From Lentinus brumalis (Eukaryota; Basidiomycota; Agaricomycetes; Polyporales; Polyporaceae): 64,000 bases of DNA. Below, one piece after another: positions 1-11,718 of this stretch. A program made the translations under genes and the position numbers. Position 1 is the first letter of the stretch; each line of letters begins with the position of its first letter. Location: contig MARA01000005.1 of NCBI GenBank assembly GCA_001792895.1, positions 2,418,001-2,482,000 on the forward strand, in the 5' to 3' direction. The notes beneath the pieces are model-generated. The model had not been told where the DNA came from. It was given only the letters and a program-made list of their open reading frames with translations, and made no database searches.

Positions 1-3000
1 GCGCGGTCCGACGACGACATCGACTTAGAAGATCGCCTGACCTCAGAGGCCCCAGAGGAGGAGGAAGGTGGTGCCCACACAGGGGTATCCTAGGCCGCTG
101 CGTCGTCGTATTCGACTGTGTAAACTTTCGCTGGGGCTCTCCAGCCGTACCATAGATGTGTACAGTGTATTATTCCGTTTTGTGCGTTCTGTGCGTTCTA
201 TGCTCCTTCGTTCTGAGTGTAGTGCCTTTGTGTTGAAGCTCTGGCCAGCGCAGTCACGGTGCATTGCGCCAAATTCCAATGTAGACGTTTCTGAATTTCA
301 ACGCCTCCGACCCGAGCCAGGATCAGCTCAGCGGACCGCACTGCTCATACTTCCGCAGGTGTCCGCCCAATGTCTACCGATTGAGGCAAATGTTAAGCAG
401 TCCCAGCGGGGAGGCACCGCGCAGAAGCAGACTCGGGCAGGTGGTCCCTTTTAACACGGGTGTTGAACGCAGTAAGCAGGGACGATACCCGGACCTCTCT
501 CCGACGGGTCGCGAATTCGCCCGAAGTGTAATCAATCGTCGCTGTATGTATTACATGGGTATCGTCGTCACCATCCGAAACCAAGGAAAGACACCGAGAG
601 CGCGCTGCACAGACCCCGTGAAGCGAGAATTGGTTTATGGCTGCGAGTGTGTGTGTGTGGGTGGGAGACGGTGGGTCCAAGCGCGCACGGCTCAGCGAGC
701 AGTCGACAGCGAATGTGAGCACCAGGGCTTAATGGTCTGTGCGAGGGTAAGAGGGCGCAAGCCCGCGCTTGAGCTCGAATTATGCACCAAACGCAAAGCC
801 TAGACGAGGAAACTGTGGCTGCATGTGGACCAAGCGCTGTCCTCGTCCGCGAGTCTGTGATGAGCGCAATAGACTTCTCGTCGTACGTGCGCGTGATCCT
901 CCTTCCATGTGAGTCGATCCGTATATAAGACGGGCGCGGCGGTGAGGAAGAAGCCCAAAGCAGTCCTACATAGCGCCGCCCAGGAGAGAGTCGGCGAGTG
1001 ATACCGCTGAGCATGAAAGCCGGAGGAAGAGAGAGGCCAAAGCGGACTCCGCCGCATTGCTTGCACCTCGTTCTCTCCACTCGTGCCGCATGTTGTCGGC
1101 CCCATCGCACTGGTCATGAGGTAGCCCTGCAGCGCCGCTCTCGCTCTCGCGCCGTTTCAGAGAAGCGCAATGAACCGGTCTGCGAGCTCTGCCGCCATCG
1201 AAGGCGAGGACGAAGGCGAGAGCCTCAAGCCGCGAGACGAGTGTGCGGTACGACGTAGTTTGCAGATGACGCCGAGTCAGAGGAGGAGGAAGTCGAGGGT
1301 GGAGACGGAGATGACCATGACGATGGGCAGCACCGCGAGACGGTGAAGGACAACACGATGCCGGATGAGAGCCGTAGCCAGAGCCTGGCTCGTCCGACAG
1401 CACCTGCAACCGCACCTTCTCCGGCTGCTCATCCTTGCAGCAACTCGAGGGGTAGCATCGGAAGAGCTTTCTCGCAAGGGTGTTTTGGCGTGCCTGTCGA
1501 GACGGCCGGGGCGATGTAGTACAGCACGGCTTGTAGTCGTTCGACGCGGTGAAGAGTATGCGGCTGTCCTGCACGCCAACGTCGTCCAGCGCATCAGGCA
1601 GCCCGCTGAGAGTGAACGCGACGGAGTCGCTACAGTCCTCTTGCCGCGCCCAGCCCGAATCCTCAGCACCGTCCTGACCATGCTTCTCCGGATTGGCGAC
1701 CACACGCTTGACGATCTTGTGGCAAGCAGCGCCGACGTCCTGTACGAGCACAATGCAATTGTCGGTGAGTTTGGCGACGACGGAGTTGAACGTCGAGTTA
1801 TCTATGCCCGTCCGCCCATGGCTCTGTTGGTGAGAAAGGTCTACCCGACGCCTGGAGCGCAAGAGAGGAGTGTGGTGCGGAATGACTGGAGGGAACTTTC
1901 AAGGTTGGTATCGACAACGACTAGAGACACAGGTACGGATGCGGGCCAAGGGAAGAATGGCCCGGGGGCCCGTCAAAATGGACAAAGAAGCGCACAACGT
2001 AGAAAATTCACCTGCGTACCCTGTCCACCAAGCATGCCTACCCGCCACGCCATCTCTGCTCCGGTAGCGATCCTTACGATTCGGAAGGTTGTCGAAGATG
2101 ACTGGCTACCGATATCAATGGAGTGCTTGGGCCGGCGTACTCTGAGAACGGCACCAGCAGCCAGCGGCAGAGTCGAATGAGTGCAGAACGTAGTTCCAGT
2201 TCCAATATAAGGTGATAATCGCAGTGGAGAGCTCGGAGTGTTGGTCGAGGTTTCTGTCCGGTGTTGCCCTGGAGTCGTGGCCTGTAGCTAAGCTTGAGCT
2301 TGAGCAGGCTTGAGCTCGCGAGCGCGTAGGCGCCGAGCAGCGGAGTACGGACCGCTATCGGCTCACTGTCGCCAGCGTCGCCTCGTGAGTCCTGGACGCC
2401 TCGGTGGTACCTCCGCACGCACATGTATGATCTTCTCCTGTTCGCTCTGCAGGTGACTAACTCTGGACAGACTCGTCCACCGATACCGTCCGACGGCTGC
2501 GCGCTCTCGTCACATTCGCAACAAACGCGATAGACTGTTCCTCGCCCAACGCAATCTACAGGGGCCGAGGCGGTCTGCGACTTGGCCAACTCGCAGCTTG
2601 CGAGCAAACTGCTCGATTTGCATTGTCAGGCGGTGGCGCAAGTGGTTGCACTTTCGTGTTCTTCCGGTTATATCGCGTACTGATGTGGATGCGATACTTA
2701 GAACAGCCGCGAGCAACATTCAGGGAAGTTCTTGCTAGTAAGTAAGTACGGGAGCCCGGAGCACATCGAAGACCCCAACGAAGTCGCCGAGATTCCGATC
2801 TCCGTGATCATCTTGACCTGCTCTCCGCTAGTGGGTCTCCACATCGAGGATCTCCACACACCGATGCACACTGGTGTCGCTCAAGGATTCTGGTCTTCCA
2901 ACTCGGATGTGGCGGTGCCATGGGAGTAGGAGTCCTAGAGACGTACCGCGTCTGTCAGGATGCATGACGAGTCCACGTCCGAGATCGAATGCCAACGTGC

Positions 3001-4141
3001 CTGCTGCCCTGATAGCACCAGGTTCTAGACTTCGCAGACACACAGACATTCGGGAATCAGAATCCCTCGAGGTACGTTGGATATACGTCCCTAGGTATAC
3101 CAGACCTGCTGTGGTTGTTGTACTTACTATGAGTCTCAGCTGGGCGCACCGCTCCCGCCTTGATTGGTTGGAGAGCGACTGGCAGGACCGATATGGCAGG
3201 CCGCCGCTACGCTACATACGATGCTCCGCCACTCGAAGGCTGTCAGTTCAGGAAGCACGCCACATACAGATCAAGGATTGAAAGCTCAAGATCAAGCTGT
3301 CAGAGCGGCGAAGCTGCCGCCGGGGGACATGTGAGGCGTGCCTGTCCTGCGACCCCGATTCTACGAGCTTACGAGATATTTATTTAGTCGTGAAGTTGTG
3401 GCTTACGTTGCAAGGATTGTCACCTGCAGAGAGTAGCTCGTCACTGTTTGAGAGTTTAGACGGCAGTGAATGGATGCTGGACGCGGCTCTGGGACACGCA
3501 TAGTACGGGAGGATTGAACGTCAACACAATGCCCTTGGCGCCCTCTCGCCTCCACAACGCACGTTCAAGCACCCTCAGAGGCTCGGCAGTTCAGTAGGAA
3601 GATCGGCCCGGTACTACTTAGACCAGTCAGTGTCACAACCGGCCTAAAAATGCCCCTGGTCTCGTCGTACCTCGCGAGAGACGAATAACGCAAGTCGATC
3701 CGGTGCATAGGTGGGTACAAGCCAGCAGTTTAGACTCGATTGCTGGCTATTCGCTTCGCGTACTGACATGGCAGCGTAACGCACCCCAACAGTGCGTGTC
3801 AGCAGAACAGATCGCTGGCCGTTCGCTCCGCACAGGCCATCATCAGGACATCGCGCGTGTTCCAGATGGAACGCGCACTTCCATCGTTCCGGGGTGGGGC
3901 GTCTGGAGTGGGGCTCGGCTGTGGAGGGATAGGTAGAGAGCCCAGATCTAGATAGTTCGATCAGTTCCACTCGTGTATATCGCGACTCGAACTTTCCATC
4001 GTGCCTTGCGCAATCCATCCAGGTCTAGGCAGAGTCATGGATACAACAGCAGTCCAAGGGGGAGGAAGCAGATGTTCAAAGTTGAGAGTTGAGGTACCGG
4101 GAATATCGCGGCCTTTGGACAATAATATCATGCTATACGAA
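1..4141. other. No recognisable gene; low-complexity of signals
   Basis: Several open frames cross this stretch on both strands, the longest about 298 codons on the minus strand at 966-1862, but none shows a family motif, a signal peptide or a convincing chain of splice-joined exons. A TATA-like string lies at about 921-928 (gtatataa), which could serve either strand. A real lineage-specific gene cannot be excluded, especially at 966-1862, but I cannot support one. Confidence 0.3.
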
Positions 4142-7100
4142 CTACACAAAGAGGTACATGTGGTGGTCAGAGAAACAGTTGAGGTACATAGTGTCGCACT
4201 CCTCGAGAATCGTGTCCGAGGTCCATGCGCGGTTGATACGGGGACCGCAGGCGGGGAGAAGGTGGCAGCTGCGGAAGATGCGCTGCACGGGAAGCACGAT
4301 AGCGTGCCGCTTCATGTCCCGATACGATCGCATGATCTTGTATAACCTGCTGTATGGTTCTGGTTGGTCCTTGAAGGGAGTGTAGAGTTCGATGTATGCG
4401 AGGTGGGCATATGCGTCGACGGGGTTTGGGCGAAGTCGCTGTAGGTCAGAGGGAAGGGAGAAGATCGCGCGTATATGCCCGATGCGATAGCCTGCATGAC
4501 AGTGAGCGCAAACGTTAATAGGAAGTACAGAGAAGACACGTACCTCGAACGCCTAAGGTCTCTGCAATCTCCGGGTTCTCCAGGAAGAGTACTGTACTAT
4601 ATCGGGCTGCGCAACGACGTGAACTTGACGCAGGATACGCAAAGACCGAGTCCAGATAGGTGTCTGACTTGATGCCGCGAAGCGAGGGAAGTACGCGCGC
4701 AAACCTCTTGAAGACGGCATAGGAACGAGAGAGGAGTTCGCCGGGGGATGGCAGAGATGCGGGTGATCCACGTTCATTAGAGAGGAAGTCGTGCAACGCA
4801 CGCCCGAAGTCGCATGCACCCAGGCTGGAGACGATGTCAAGACCGGAACGGAAGCCAAGGCCGGGGTTGCGGGCAATCACATATGGTCCAAATAGTAAGT
4901 CCTGCAGGTAGAACACACGGAAATGTGAGAAGGGTAGGTCAAAGATGGTGTAAAGTACTAGCAACTCACCAAGTCCTCATCCACATCCGCGTCGTCCAGA
5001 TCAGTTCCGCACTTGTCGCTCCTGCCTGATAATGTACCTGTTGCAGGTACGTCGACTGTCCGGGCGGAGCAAGATGGCTGGGTGAGAGGAGTGGGCGTAG
5101 TAGAAGCATGGTGTGATGGAAGCAGAGAAGGAGTGAGGGCGCCGACGGAGGCTGATTCGAGTGCGTCAGCGCTGAGGGTGAGAGCGACTACGCGTCCAGG
5201 CGCGCTGTCGCTGTTGCAGTTCCCGTCGTCCACATCCTCTCTGGGGTCCCACCGTGTTCCGCTCTCCTGGTCTCCATCTCCATCGCCCACCCTCGAGCCG
5301 TTGCACCAACGCAAGAAGCCTTGGAACCATCGGACCTTCTCGCGACAAGTCAACCAGGTGATCATCTGCTTGATGTACTCCTTGCGGTTCGACGCCCGGT
5401 ACGCAAGTTTTGCGAAATCAATGTGCAGCCGCTCGGAGATTTCGGTACTGAGGCCATCGCAGGAACCGAAGTCAATGATCGAGGAGAGATAGTGGAGCAT
5501 CCAGTGCAACTTGGGGATATTGAAGTGAGTGCGAATCCCCTTGTCAACGAAAACTTGCTTATTGGCATGGAATGTGTCGAGTGCAGCGCGCATCTGCTCG
5601 AGGGTGGAGACAGAGTGAGAGGGGTAGTGCGCTAGATAGATGAAGTCGAGGATCGCGCGTGACGCGGCCATGACGCGTGGATCCTCGTGCAGCCCGTCGA
5701 TGAGTCCAATAAAAACTTTCTCCATCTGCCGGTATTCATTGCCCGTCCACTGTGATATAGTGGAGATCCCTTTTGAGAAGATGCGGAGGCCCGGGTAAGG
5801 TGGGACGCGTGCAAAACGCGCATCGAGTTCGTCCTCGCAGCCAGTTGAGACCCACTTCACGAGATGCGTCATGAACACACCCTTGTGCAACTGATGGAGG
5901 AGGTCGGGGACGATGCAATTGAAGATGTTGGCGTACGGAAGGTCCGCCCAGAAGGGCTGAGGTATGTCCCGTAGTCCTGCTTCGCTGAATGCGTCTGATT
6001 GCGGGTCTTGTAGGGCAGCCTTCGTAGCGTCCGGGTCACGGTAGCAGCTGGTAAGTAGGTCGCCGCGCTTGTCTCGCTCGACCAGGCATGTCGGACACCG
6101 ATTCTCCTTCGTACAGCAGACGAGGCATTGTTCGGGGTGGTCGGCTATGTACGCGGCGAGGAGAGGAAAGACGTGACGAACATAACCATCCGCGCACGTC
6201 ATCCAGATCCCGGTCCTTCCGGCATCAATCAAGGGGGCGAGCATTTGACGCATCGCGTAGTGGAAGACACGGTAGCCTTGAAGGGCGCGATCGCTCTCGT
6301 GGAAGCAGTGGAGTTTAGTCACAGGGAGATATCCTAGAAGAACGACGGCGCGACGAGAAGGCTTCCGCCGTACATCCTTGTCGATGTTGCCGATGGTAAG
6401 GTAGACTGGCCATGCCTGCTTATCACCGCTGAATGTTGACAGTTGGGTTTTGTCGGATGCGAGGATGACGGGCGCAATTGTTGCGCCTGGATGCTTCTTC
6501 TTGATCTCAGCCTGACATTATCTGTGGTAAGTACACCTGCTACATCACAAGTATACTGTCCGACTTACGTCGACCCGTTTCCACCAGTCCGTGTTAACAA
6601 AATCTGACAGTACACGCTCCCTGTCTGCCTGCCCCTCCGTCGTGTCCAGCTGCTCCACCACATCTTCGTCGGAATCAACGAACTCCTCCTTCGGGGCAAA
6701 GTGGATGCACTCCGCAAATTCGGGGTTTCCCATGAGGTCGGCCACGAGCTCGGCAGGATTGCGGACCCAACACTCCAGTACCTCCTTCATGAACTCGCCC
6801 TCGAGTCGCGTCTCGCACGTTCCCCATCACCGTGATCTCAATCAGACTCCATCCCGCCCGAGGCCCAGGTAAACTGTCCACGACCTTGTTAAATGAGTCT
6901 CGGTCTTTAAACGAGCGGTACGCCTGCGGTGCGGTCGATCGACAATGGGAATACTGCACACGGTGAGTCCTTCGATACTCATACTAGCGCAGAGATGAGA
7001 ACTCACCATGCGCGTCTTCAGCAGTCGATCCGTCTCCCCCTGCGTCAACCCACTCTCGATCACGAACTCAGCCATCTCCCACTCGGCTTCGCTTGCGAAG

Positions 7101-7471
7101 GGCGCATGCGCGGGCAGTCCAAGGGCATCTCGATACGCCTTCTGAACTTCGAATACCGTCGGGTAACGGTAATACTTGTGTCCCGAAGTGGGCTCCTCCG
7201 TATCGTCTGTGGGAGCTGTCGCCTGTGACGGGTCACCTCCTGTGTGAGCTGTTGGGTTGGTGATAGAGACCCCGGACTGCGAGGAGTGAGGTGGAAGGAG
7301 TGAGCTTGTGTTTGAGAGCCGTGTCGGTAGCTGCGGTTTCTTCCTGCCCGCTGACTGCCGTGCTGATAAACGAGCATTGTGTCGACAGGACGCAATCTGG
7401 CCAAGGTGTCTAGGTAGAGCGGTTGAACTCCGAAGCCTGGCAGAGCAGTTGGGGCAGACGGTGGGTGACAT
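4142..7471 (-). CDS. Plavaka transposase (one frameshift, probably inactive)
   Basis: This is a transposase of the fungal Plavaka family (CACTA-like superfamily), which would cut and paste the element in the nucleus. The chosen start at 7471 begins a Cys/His zinc-finger-like N-terminus (CPNCSARLRSSTALPRHLGQ then SC), as is usual for Plavaka proteins. Further blocks follow in family order: PGPRAGWSLIEITV (about 6850), the catalytic-core region APVILASDKTQLS and YLTIGNIDKD (about 6370-6480), GYLPVTKLHCF, MRQMLAPLIDAG, CADGYVRHVFPLLAAY (about 6150-6340), DLLHQLHKGVFMTHLVKW (about 5860), and the C-terminal block running to the stop at 4142 (HLAYIELYTPFKDQ, then CFSDHHMYLF). Introns are supported near 6510-6570, 4915-4972 and 4495-4550. 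Around 6806 the frame shifts by one base between ITVMGNVRDA and EGEFMKEVLE; the gap is too short for an intron, so this copy looks disabled. Confidence 0.82.
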
Positions 7472-7736
7472 AGCGTGGTATAACAGAGGCTGTCGTGCTG
7501 ATAGTTCACTTAGTGAATAGAGTGAGAGCAGAGCAGGGGGTGGAGTGCGAGTGGGTCGCTTATGTAACCCTCGTCCGAGTTCAACCTCCACCTCGGGACA
7601 CGTCACTTCTTTACTAACTCATACATTCTATCCACTCTACACTTTACCTGTTGCTGCTTGGCCCGAATACTCAAGGTAACTCTAGCGATCAATCTACCCG
7701 TGAAGACATGTACTAAGGATGATCTTGTCGTGTTAG
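7472..7736. promoter_or_regulatory. Shared intergenic promoter between transposase and DUF6532 gene
   Basis: The two starts, 7471 on minus and 7737 on plus, are only 265 bp apart and point away from each other. Both promoters must lie within or across this interval. I see no clear TATA box for either gene. This compact arrangement is why the two genes may belong to one unit. Confidence 0.4.
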
Positions 7737-10133
7737 ATGAGCGGACGTGGTGGGGGAAGGGGTCGTGGCAGAGGCCAAGCAAGCTCGCGAGCGCGTACAA
7801 CCGTGCCTCGAACAAGCCAGGGAGTCCGTACCGGGGGTAATCCCCAAGCTCAGAACGCTGCGAAGAAGAGCGCAGGCAGTGCTCTGCAGGGTGGCCATGC
7901 GGCTCGGAGGTCGAACAAGGAGAATGAGGAGACACGCGCGGAGGCAGCAGACAAGCAGGATGGGAATCAACGTCCTCGGCGTAACATTCGGGCTACCCGT
8001 TTCATTGATCCAGGTGGGTTCATCAACACCTCTACAGCGTAATTCGTTCGCTGACTCTATTTTCATGCTAGAGCTTGCCCAGAACCTTCGTCCTGGACAC
8101 GTGCAAGCACATCCCATGGGTCAGGAGACTGACAACGAGGACGAGGACGAGGATGAGATGGGCGACCTTATGCAGCAACAAGGCATCGGTTCAGAGGACG
8201 AGGACTTCATTGTCCCTGGTGAAGTAAGAGCACGCCGTCGTAATCGGGGACCATCGCAGGGTGGGATGGCCAGTGTTGCCTCGTCACAGGACACGAGCCC
8301 AGTGCCTCAGGTGAGTTAATCAACCATATGTCTATCCGCCACACTTCTCACGCATATTGTTATACCCCAGATATCAGCCTCTGTACATGGTGTACCGCTC
8401 AGTAACTCGTCCGCTCGTCTTGATGCCCTCCGGGGGCCCAATGTTCATAACTTTCCATCTGTTACCGCTACCCATGGTTCCGGTGCCATACCAAGCATGG
8501 TGAACCCCGTTGCGCCATTCCCTAGTGTCCCGTTCCTCTTCTCGGCACCGAACAGTGGTCAGCCTCGTGAGTCCCCTCAACATATATTACTTTGCCATGC
8601 TGAATACACGTTTTCAGTATCACAAACCTCCGCACTCTCATTCAGTTCCCCTGCTCCGAACCATGCCTCTGCCCAAGGCCCGAGTCGCTCAATGTCTGAG
8701 TCCTCCACTTCCCCTTCTCCCGCTGTCACCACTTGCAGGAAGCGTCGTAGTGATGCTTCAATTGGCGACGATCCAGATGAGCATGAGCGTCAGGAAGCTC
8801 GTGCCCGCAAACAGGCCGAGCGCAATGCCAAGCGGCGGCGTTACAAGCACTTCGCCTACGATGGCTCGCTCCAGCAGCTCATACGGCGGACTGGATATAT
8901 CATACAGGCAGTCTTCTCGTCCGAGAACCCGTACCCCACTTTGGATGAGAAGGATCGCCTCATCGGTCAGGCTTACGAGGCAGCTTGTGAGGTTCTTGGG
9001 CGGGAGACAGGCTCGTATACGCTGACCGAGGAGGACATTCAGATGGTGCGTATATCGGTCTCCGCGAATTGCTCACAATTTGTTCGCTGAATCTGTCTCA
9101 TCAGTTCAGGCAAGAGGATACGAACATACGAAGTCGCGTGCGGAGGGAAGCAGCAAAGCTTGTCCCGAATGTATATGGGTTACACGTCAACCCAACCCCG
9201 GAGCAGCGTGAGGCAAACCGCGAGCGAGCCTCATGGCTCCTCGAGGATAGCCGTTTCCATTACGAGGTACGTACCTGTCATCCACTGCGGGTTGTGGACC
9301 ATCTGACATCGATACTTTAGGACTTGAACGCGAAGGAAGGTCGCTTTCAGCATGTGATCATCGGCATGGTAATCGACCTCGTATGGTTTCTCCACGCAAA
9401 TGCTCTTGGCGCCGTCTACCAGGAACATTTCAACCCCATCCGCCATGAGACTATCGCCCTCGTGTTGACAGCAGTGAGCCCTAGACACGCCTGTCCCGCG
9501 TGCAGCGTTACTGATGTTTGCCTGGTAGATTCACCACGTCCTATCAATGTACAAGGAAGCCGGACGACGCGTCCGGATGGATTTCACAGCGGACTCCTGT
9601 ACGAAGTACGACGAGTACATCGTTGCTCTGGACCAGTTCGACTCAGGTTCTATGGGTCAAGTATGGAGACGCTATCGTCGTTACCTCTTCAAGCGCGGCT
9701 TGTGAGTCCCCCGTCCTGCGCAACTCCTGTTCGTGTACTGACTGACGTCCCATCTCATTCAAGATCTCATGCCGGTACTGAAGAAGAGGTCGTGTCTGAG
9801 CCGGTCATCTCCCTTGCTCCTCCGGAGGAGATGGATCGCGAGTACGCGAGGCTCAGCGCACTGGTCGAGAAATTCAAGGACATTTCTGACTCGAACCCTG
9901 CGTCAGATGACGAAGCTCTCGATGAAGAGTGTCGTGAACAGCGCTCCTATGCGCTGGACTCCAGGAAGCAGACACGCGACTTCAATCCCGACAACTCCGA
10001 CACCCAGTATGAAGATGCTGCCAGTGCACCCCAGGGAGGCAGCCTCAATACTGCGGGTACCGTTGTGCCCATCGATTCTCAGCTCATGAACCCTATTACG
10101 ACTCATGTTGCATCCACGGACACCTCATTCTAG
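7737..10133 (+). CDS. DUF6532 domain protein with RG-rich and acidic N-terminus
   Basis: The start at 7737 opens an Arg/Gly-rich, low-complexity segment (SGRGGGRGRGRG), followed by an acidic stretch (DNEDEDEDEMGDL, about 8140) and a basic stretch (RKQAERNAKRRRYKHF, about 8800-8850). The conserved domain then runs over several exons: EEDIQM (9045), IRSRVRREAAKLVPNVYG, WLLEDSRFHYE, FQHVIIGMVIDLVWF, EHFNPIRHETIALVLTAI, and FDSGSMGQVWRRYRRYLF (about 9650). The HFNP...TIALVLTA block is characteristic of DUF6532, a fungal domain of unknown function. A long acidic, Ser-rich tail ends at the stop in 10131-10133. The basic/acidic composition suggests a nuclear or nucleic-acid role, but that is inference. 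Introns include those starting near 8012 and 9268. It is divergent from the Plavaka transposase and could be a partner of the element. Confidence 0.72.
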
Positions 10134-10634
10134 CCAATTTCTGTTTGGACTCTCCGCTCTTCTCGATTTGCTCTCTGATCATGTACTGTACATAGTTCAT
10201 GCTCTAGTTCTATGGTAGAACCACCTTACGCTTCATCTACTCGCTTGTTACTCGGTACTCTCACTATGGGCTCGCTAATAAATGCATAGGTCAATATATA
10301 GGCTTGCTAATAACTCTCCGCCACGCCGGAGTTGCGATCCATGAGCTAAGACATGCCTCCCGACCTTCGTACCATCTGTGGCTACCTAGCGCTGGATGGA
10401 ACGGTGGCCATGCTGATGGATTGGCCCTCCTTGCGATGGAATGCGAGCGATCCACCCGGTTCCGTGTGGAGTCGGCCTATTCTGCAAGATTCGAGGGAAT
10501 TCCATGGTTCCGGAGTTCCGGGTAGCACCATACAGAGCGGGTGGAACCGAACCCCACTTCCTGATGATACGCATTCAATGCCAACGTTCGTGGTGGTCGA
10601 CGAATAGCATGCGGACAAGGCGCAAGTCGTAGAG
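10134..10634. other. Intergenic stretch upstream of small secreted protein gene 1
   Basis: I see no supported gene here. Its last 60 bp or so (about 10575-10634) align with the promoter of the second small secreted protein gene at 15350-15409, for example the ccaacgttcgt and aatagc blocks, so this end is promoter rather than random spacer. Confidence 0.4.
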
Positions 10635-10642
10635 GATAAAAG
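10635..10642 (+). promoter_or_regulatory. TATA-like box (gataaaag) of small secreted protein gene 1
   Basis: The string gataaaag is identical to the one at 15410-15417 upstream of the paralogous gene. There it sits 55 bp before the ATG; here the ATG is about 540 bp away because a MITE-like element separates them. Both are followed by a shared aacgtcag block. Confidence 0.55.
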
Positions 10643-10695
10643 GCCGACTGACTCGAGGGAGAACGTCAGTTCCAACACCAGTCAGAACTACTGTC

Positions 10696-11163
10696 CTACA
10701 TCAGTAGAACCCGAAATCCATTACTGGTATTAGGCCTATTAACACTTATTAACGGACTTTCAATGATCAACCCATTGTCGCGTCCGCTCTCCTTCGGGCT
10801 TGCGGAAAGTTGGTGAGCGTACTGGGTACATCCTCCCGCACATGTGTACCAAATCGCGTGCGAGCCCGTTGAGATGCCGCAGTGCTACAAGCCGCACAGT
10901 GCAGATGGTGGGTGGGCGGCTGGTGGCTGTGCTTATTACGAGTTAATAGCCTCCAGTAATGGCATCCCAACATATCCGCCCATATCTTCATAACCGTTCA
11001 CTCGTTCCTCTTGCGACGTGGCACATACCTTCTTCATGTTAGGCAACAGGTGTGTGCCAAATATGAGAGCAAACGGGTGCGCGTAGCGTTCGGTATTGAG
11101 GCGGCGCTAAAACGCAGATAATGGCCTAATACCAGTAATGGATTTCGCGAAGTACTGATGTAG
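10696..11163. mobile_element. MITE-like element, 468 bp, with 41-bp terminal inverted repeats
   Basis: The first 41 bp (10696-10736) and last 41 bp (11123-11163) are inverted repeats. They share ctacatcagta at the outer tip, differ over a central 4-5 bases (gaacc against cttcg), then match over the 25 bases that include ccattactggtattaggcc. The 386-bp interior has no transposase frame. A TA dinucleotide at each end just inside the outer c/g could be the target duplication of a Tc1/mariner-like element, but that is not decisive. The element lies between the TATA box and ATG of the downstream gene, ending 13 bp before the ATG, so it probably forms most of the 5' untranslated leader. Confidence 0.75.
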
Positions 11164-11176
11164 TCTCGCATCCACC

Positions 11177-11710
11177 ATGCAGTTCACCGCCAAGTTCACC
11201 ACTCTCGCCTGCGCCGTTCTGGCTGTCACGGTTTCTCTAGTGACCGCGAAGCCTGCGCCCGTACGTTTTGTCTCTCGCTTGATGATGGTCCGCGGTACTT
11301 CACACCCTCATTTCAATTGTCAGATCGAGGCTAGCAGCAACAAGGATGGAAACCTGCACCCGCTCGACACCTATGCTGGTCGCCCTCGCGACGGCGCCGC
11401 CCAGGCCTCCCCTACGGACGAAAACACTCTCGCGTATTGCACCACGGTCAAACCAGGGGTTGTTTGCTCGGACTGCACACCCATCGCCGTTGTCAGTGGT
11501 GTCCCCTGCACCCCTTTCGTAGTCCTCCCGGGGGAAATTGTGAAGTGTATTCAGACGTTGAGCGGGGCCGTGAATACCTCACGCGTTCGCTTTTACGATT
11601 CGAACAACTGTGACACAAATAGTTATAACAACGCTCTCGACGGCGCAAGCACGGGCTCGTCCCCTAACAGCTACTACACTCCCGGCGCCCTGTCCGTGAA
11701 AATTACATAG
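11177..11710 (+). CDS. Small secreted cysteine-containing protein (156 aa), paralogue 1
   Basis: Exon 1 (11177-11260) encodes 28 residues with a clear signal peptide (MQFTAKFTTLACAVLAVTVS then LVTAKPAP). An intron (11261-11323, gtacgt...cag) separates it from exon 2 (11324-11710). The mature protein is about 128 residues with cysteines in the pattern C-x8-C-x2-C-x10-C-x12-C plus one later Cys (SNNCDTNS). A 3' untranslated intron is visible at 11719-11782 (gtgagc...ttcgcag). The gene at 15465 has a nearly identical signal exon, the same first intron position, a similar TATA box and a homologous 3' untranslated intron, but a strongly divergent mature part. Role unknown; rapidly evolving secreted proteins of this kind are often effector-like or cell-wall associated, which here is inference only. 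Confidence 0.78.
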   Translation: MQFTAKFTTLACAVLAVTVSLVTAKPAPVRFVSRLMMVRGTSHPHFNCQIEASSNKDGNLHPLDTYAGRPRDGAAQASPTDENTLAYCTTVKPGVVCSDCTPIAVVSGVPCTPFVVLPGEIVKCIQTLSGAVNTSRVRFYDSNNCDTNSYNNALDGASTGSSPNSYYTPGALSVKIT

Positions 11711-11718
11711 TACGCCAG

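Larger units (their letters stand above)
4142..10133. mobile_element. Plavaka-type DNA transposon region (transposase plus DUF6532 gene)
   Basis: Two divergent genes make up this block: a Plavaka transposase on the minus strand and a DUF6532 protein on the plus strand. Plavaka elements are CACTA-like cut-and-paste transposons found in fungi. I place the outer limits at the two stop codons only, because I could not find convincing terminal inverted repeats or a target-site duplication flanking the pair. Whether the DUF6532 gene is cargo of the element or a resident neighbour is therefore open. The transposase carries one frameshift, so the copy is probably no longer autonomous. Confidence 0.6.

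Noticed and set aside
966..1862. A 298-codon minus-strand open frame in the left end
   Set aside because: No motif, signal peptide or splice chain could be recognised, and plus-strand frames of similar length overlap it, so I did not call it a gene.
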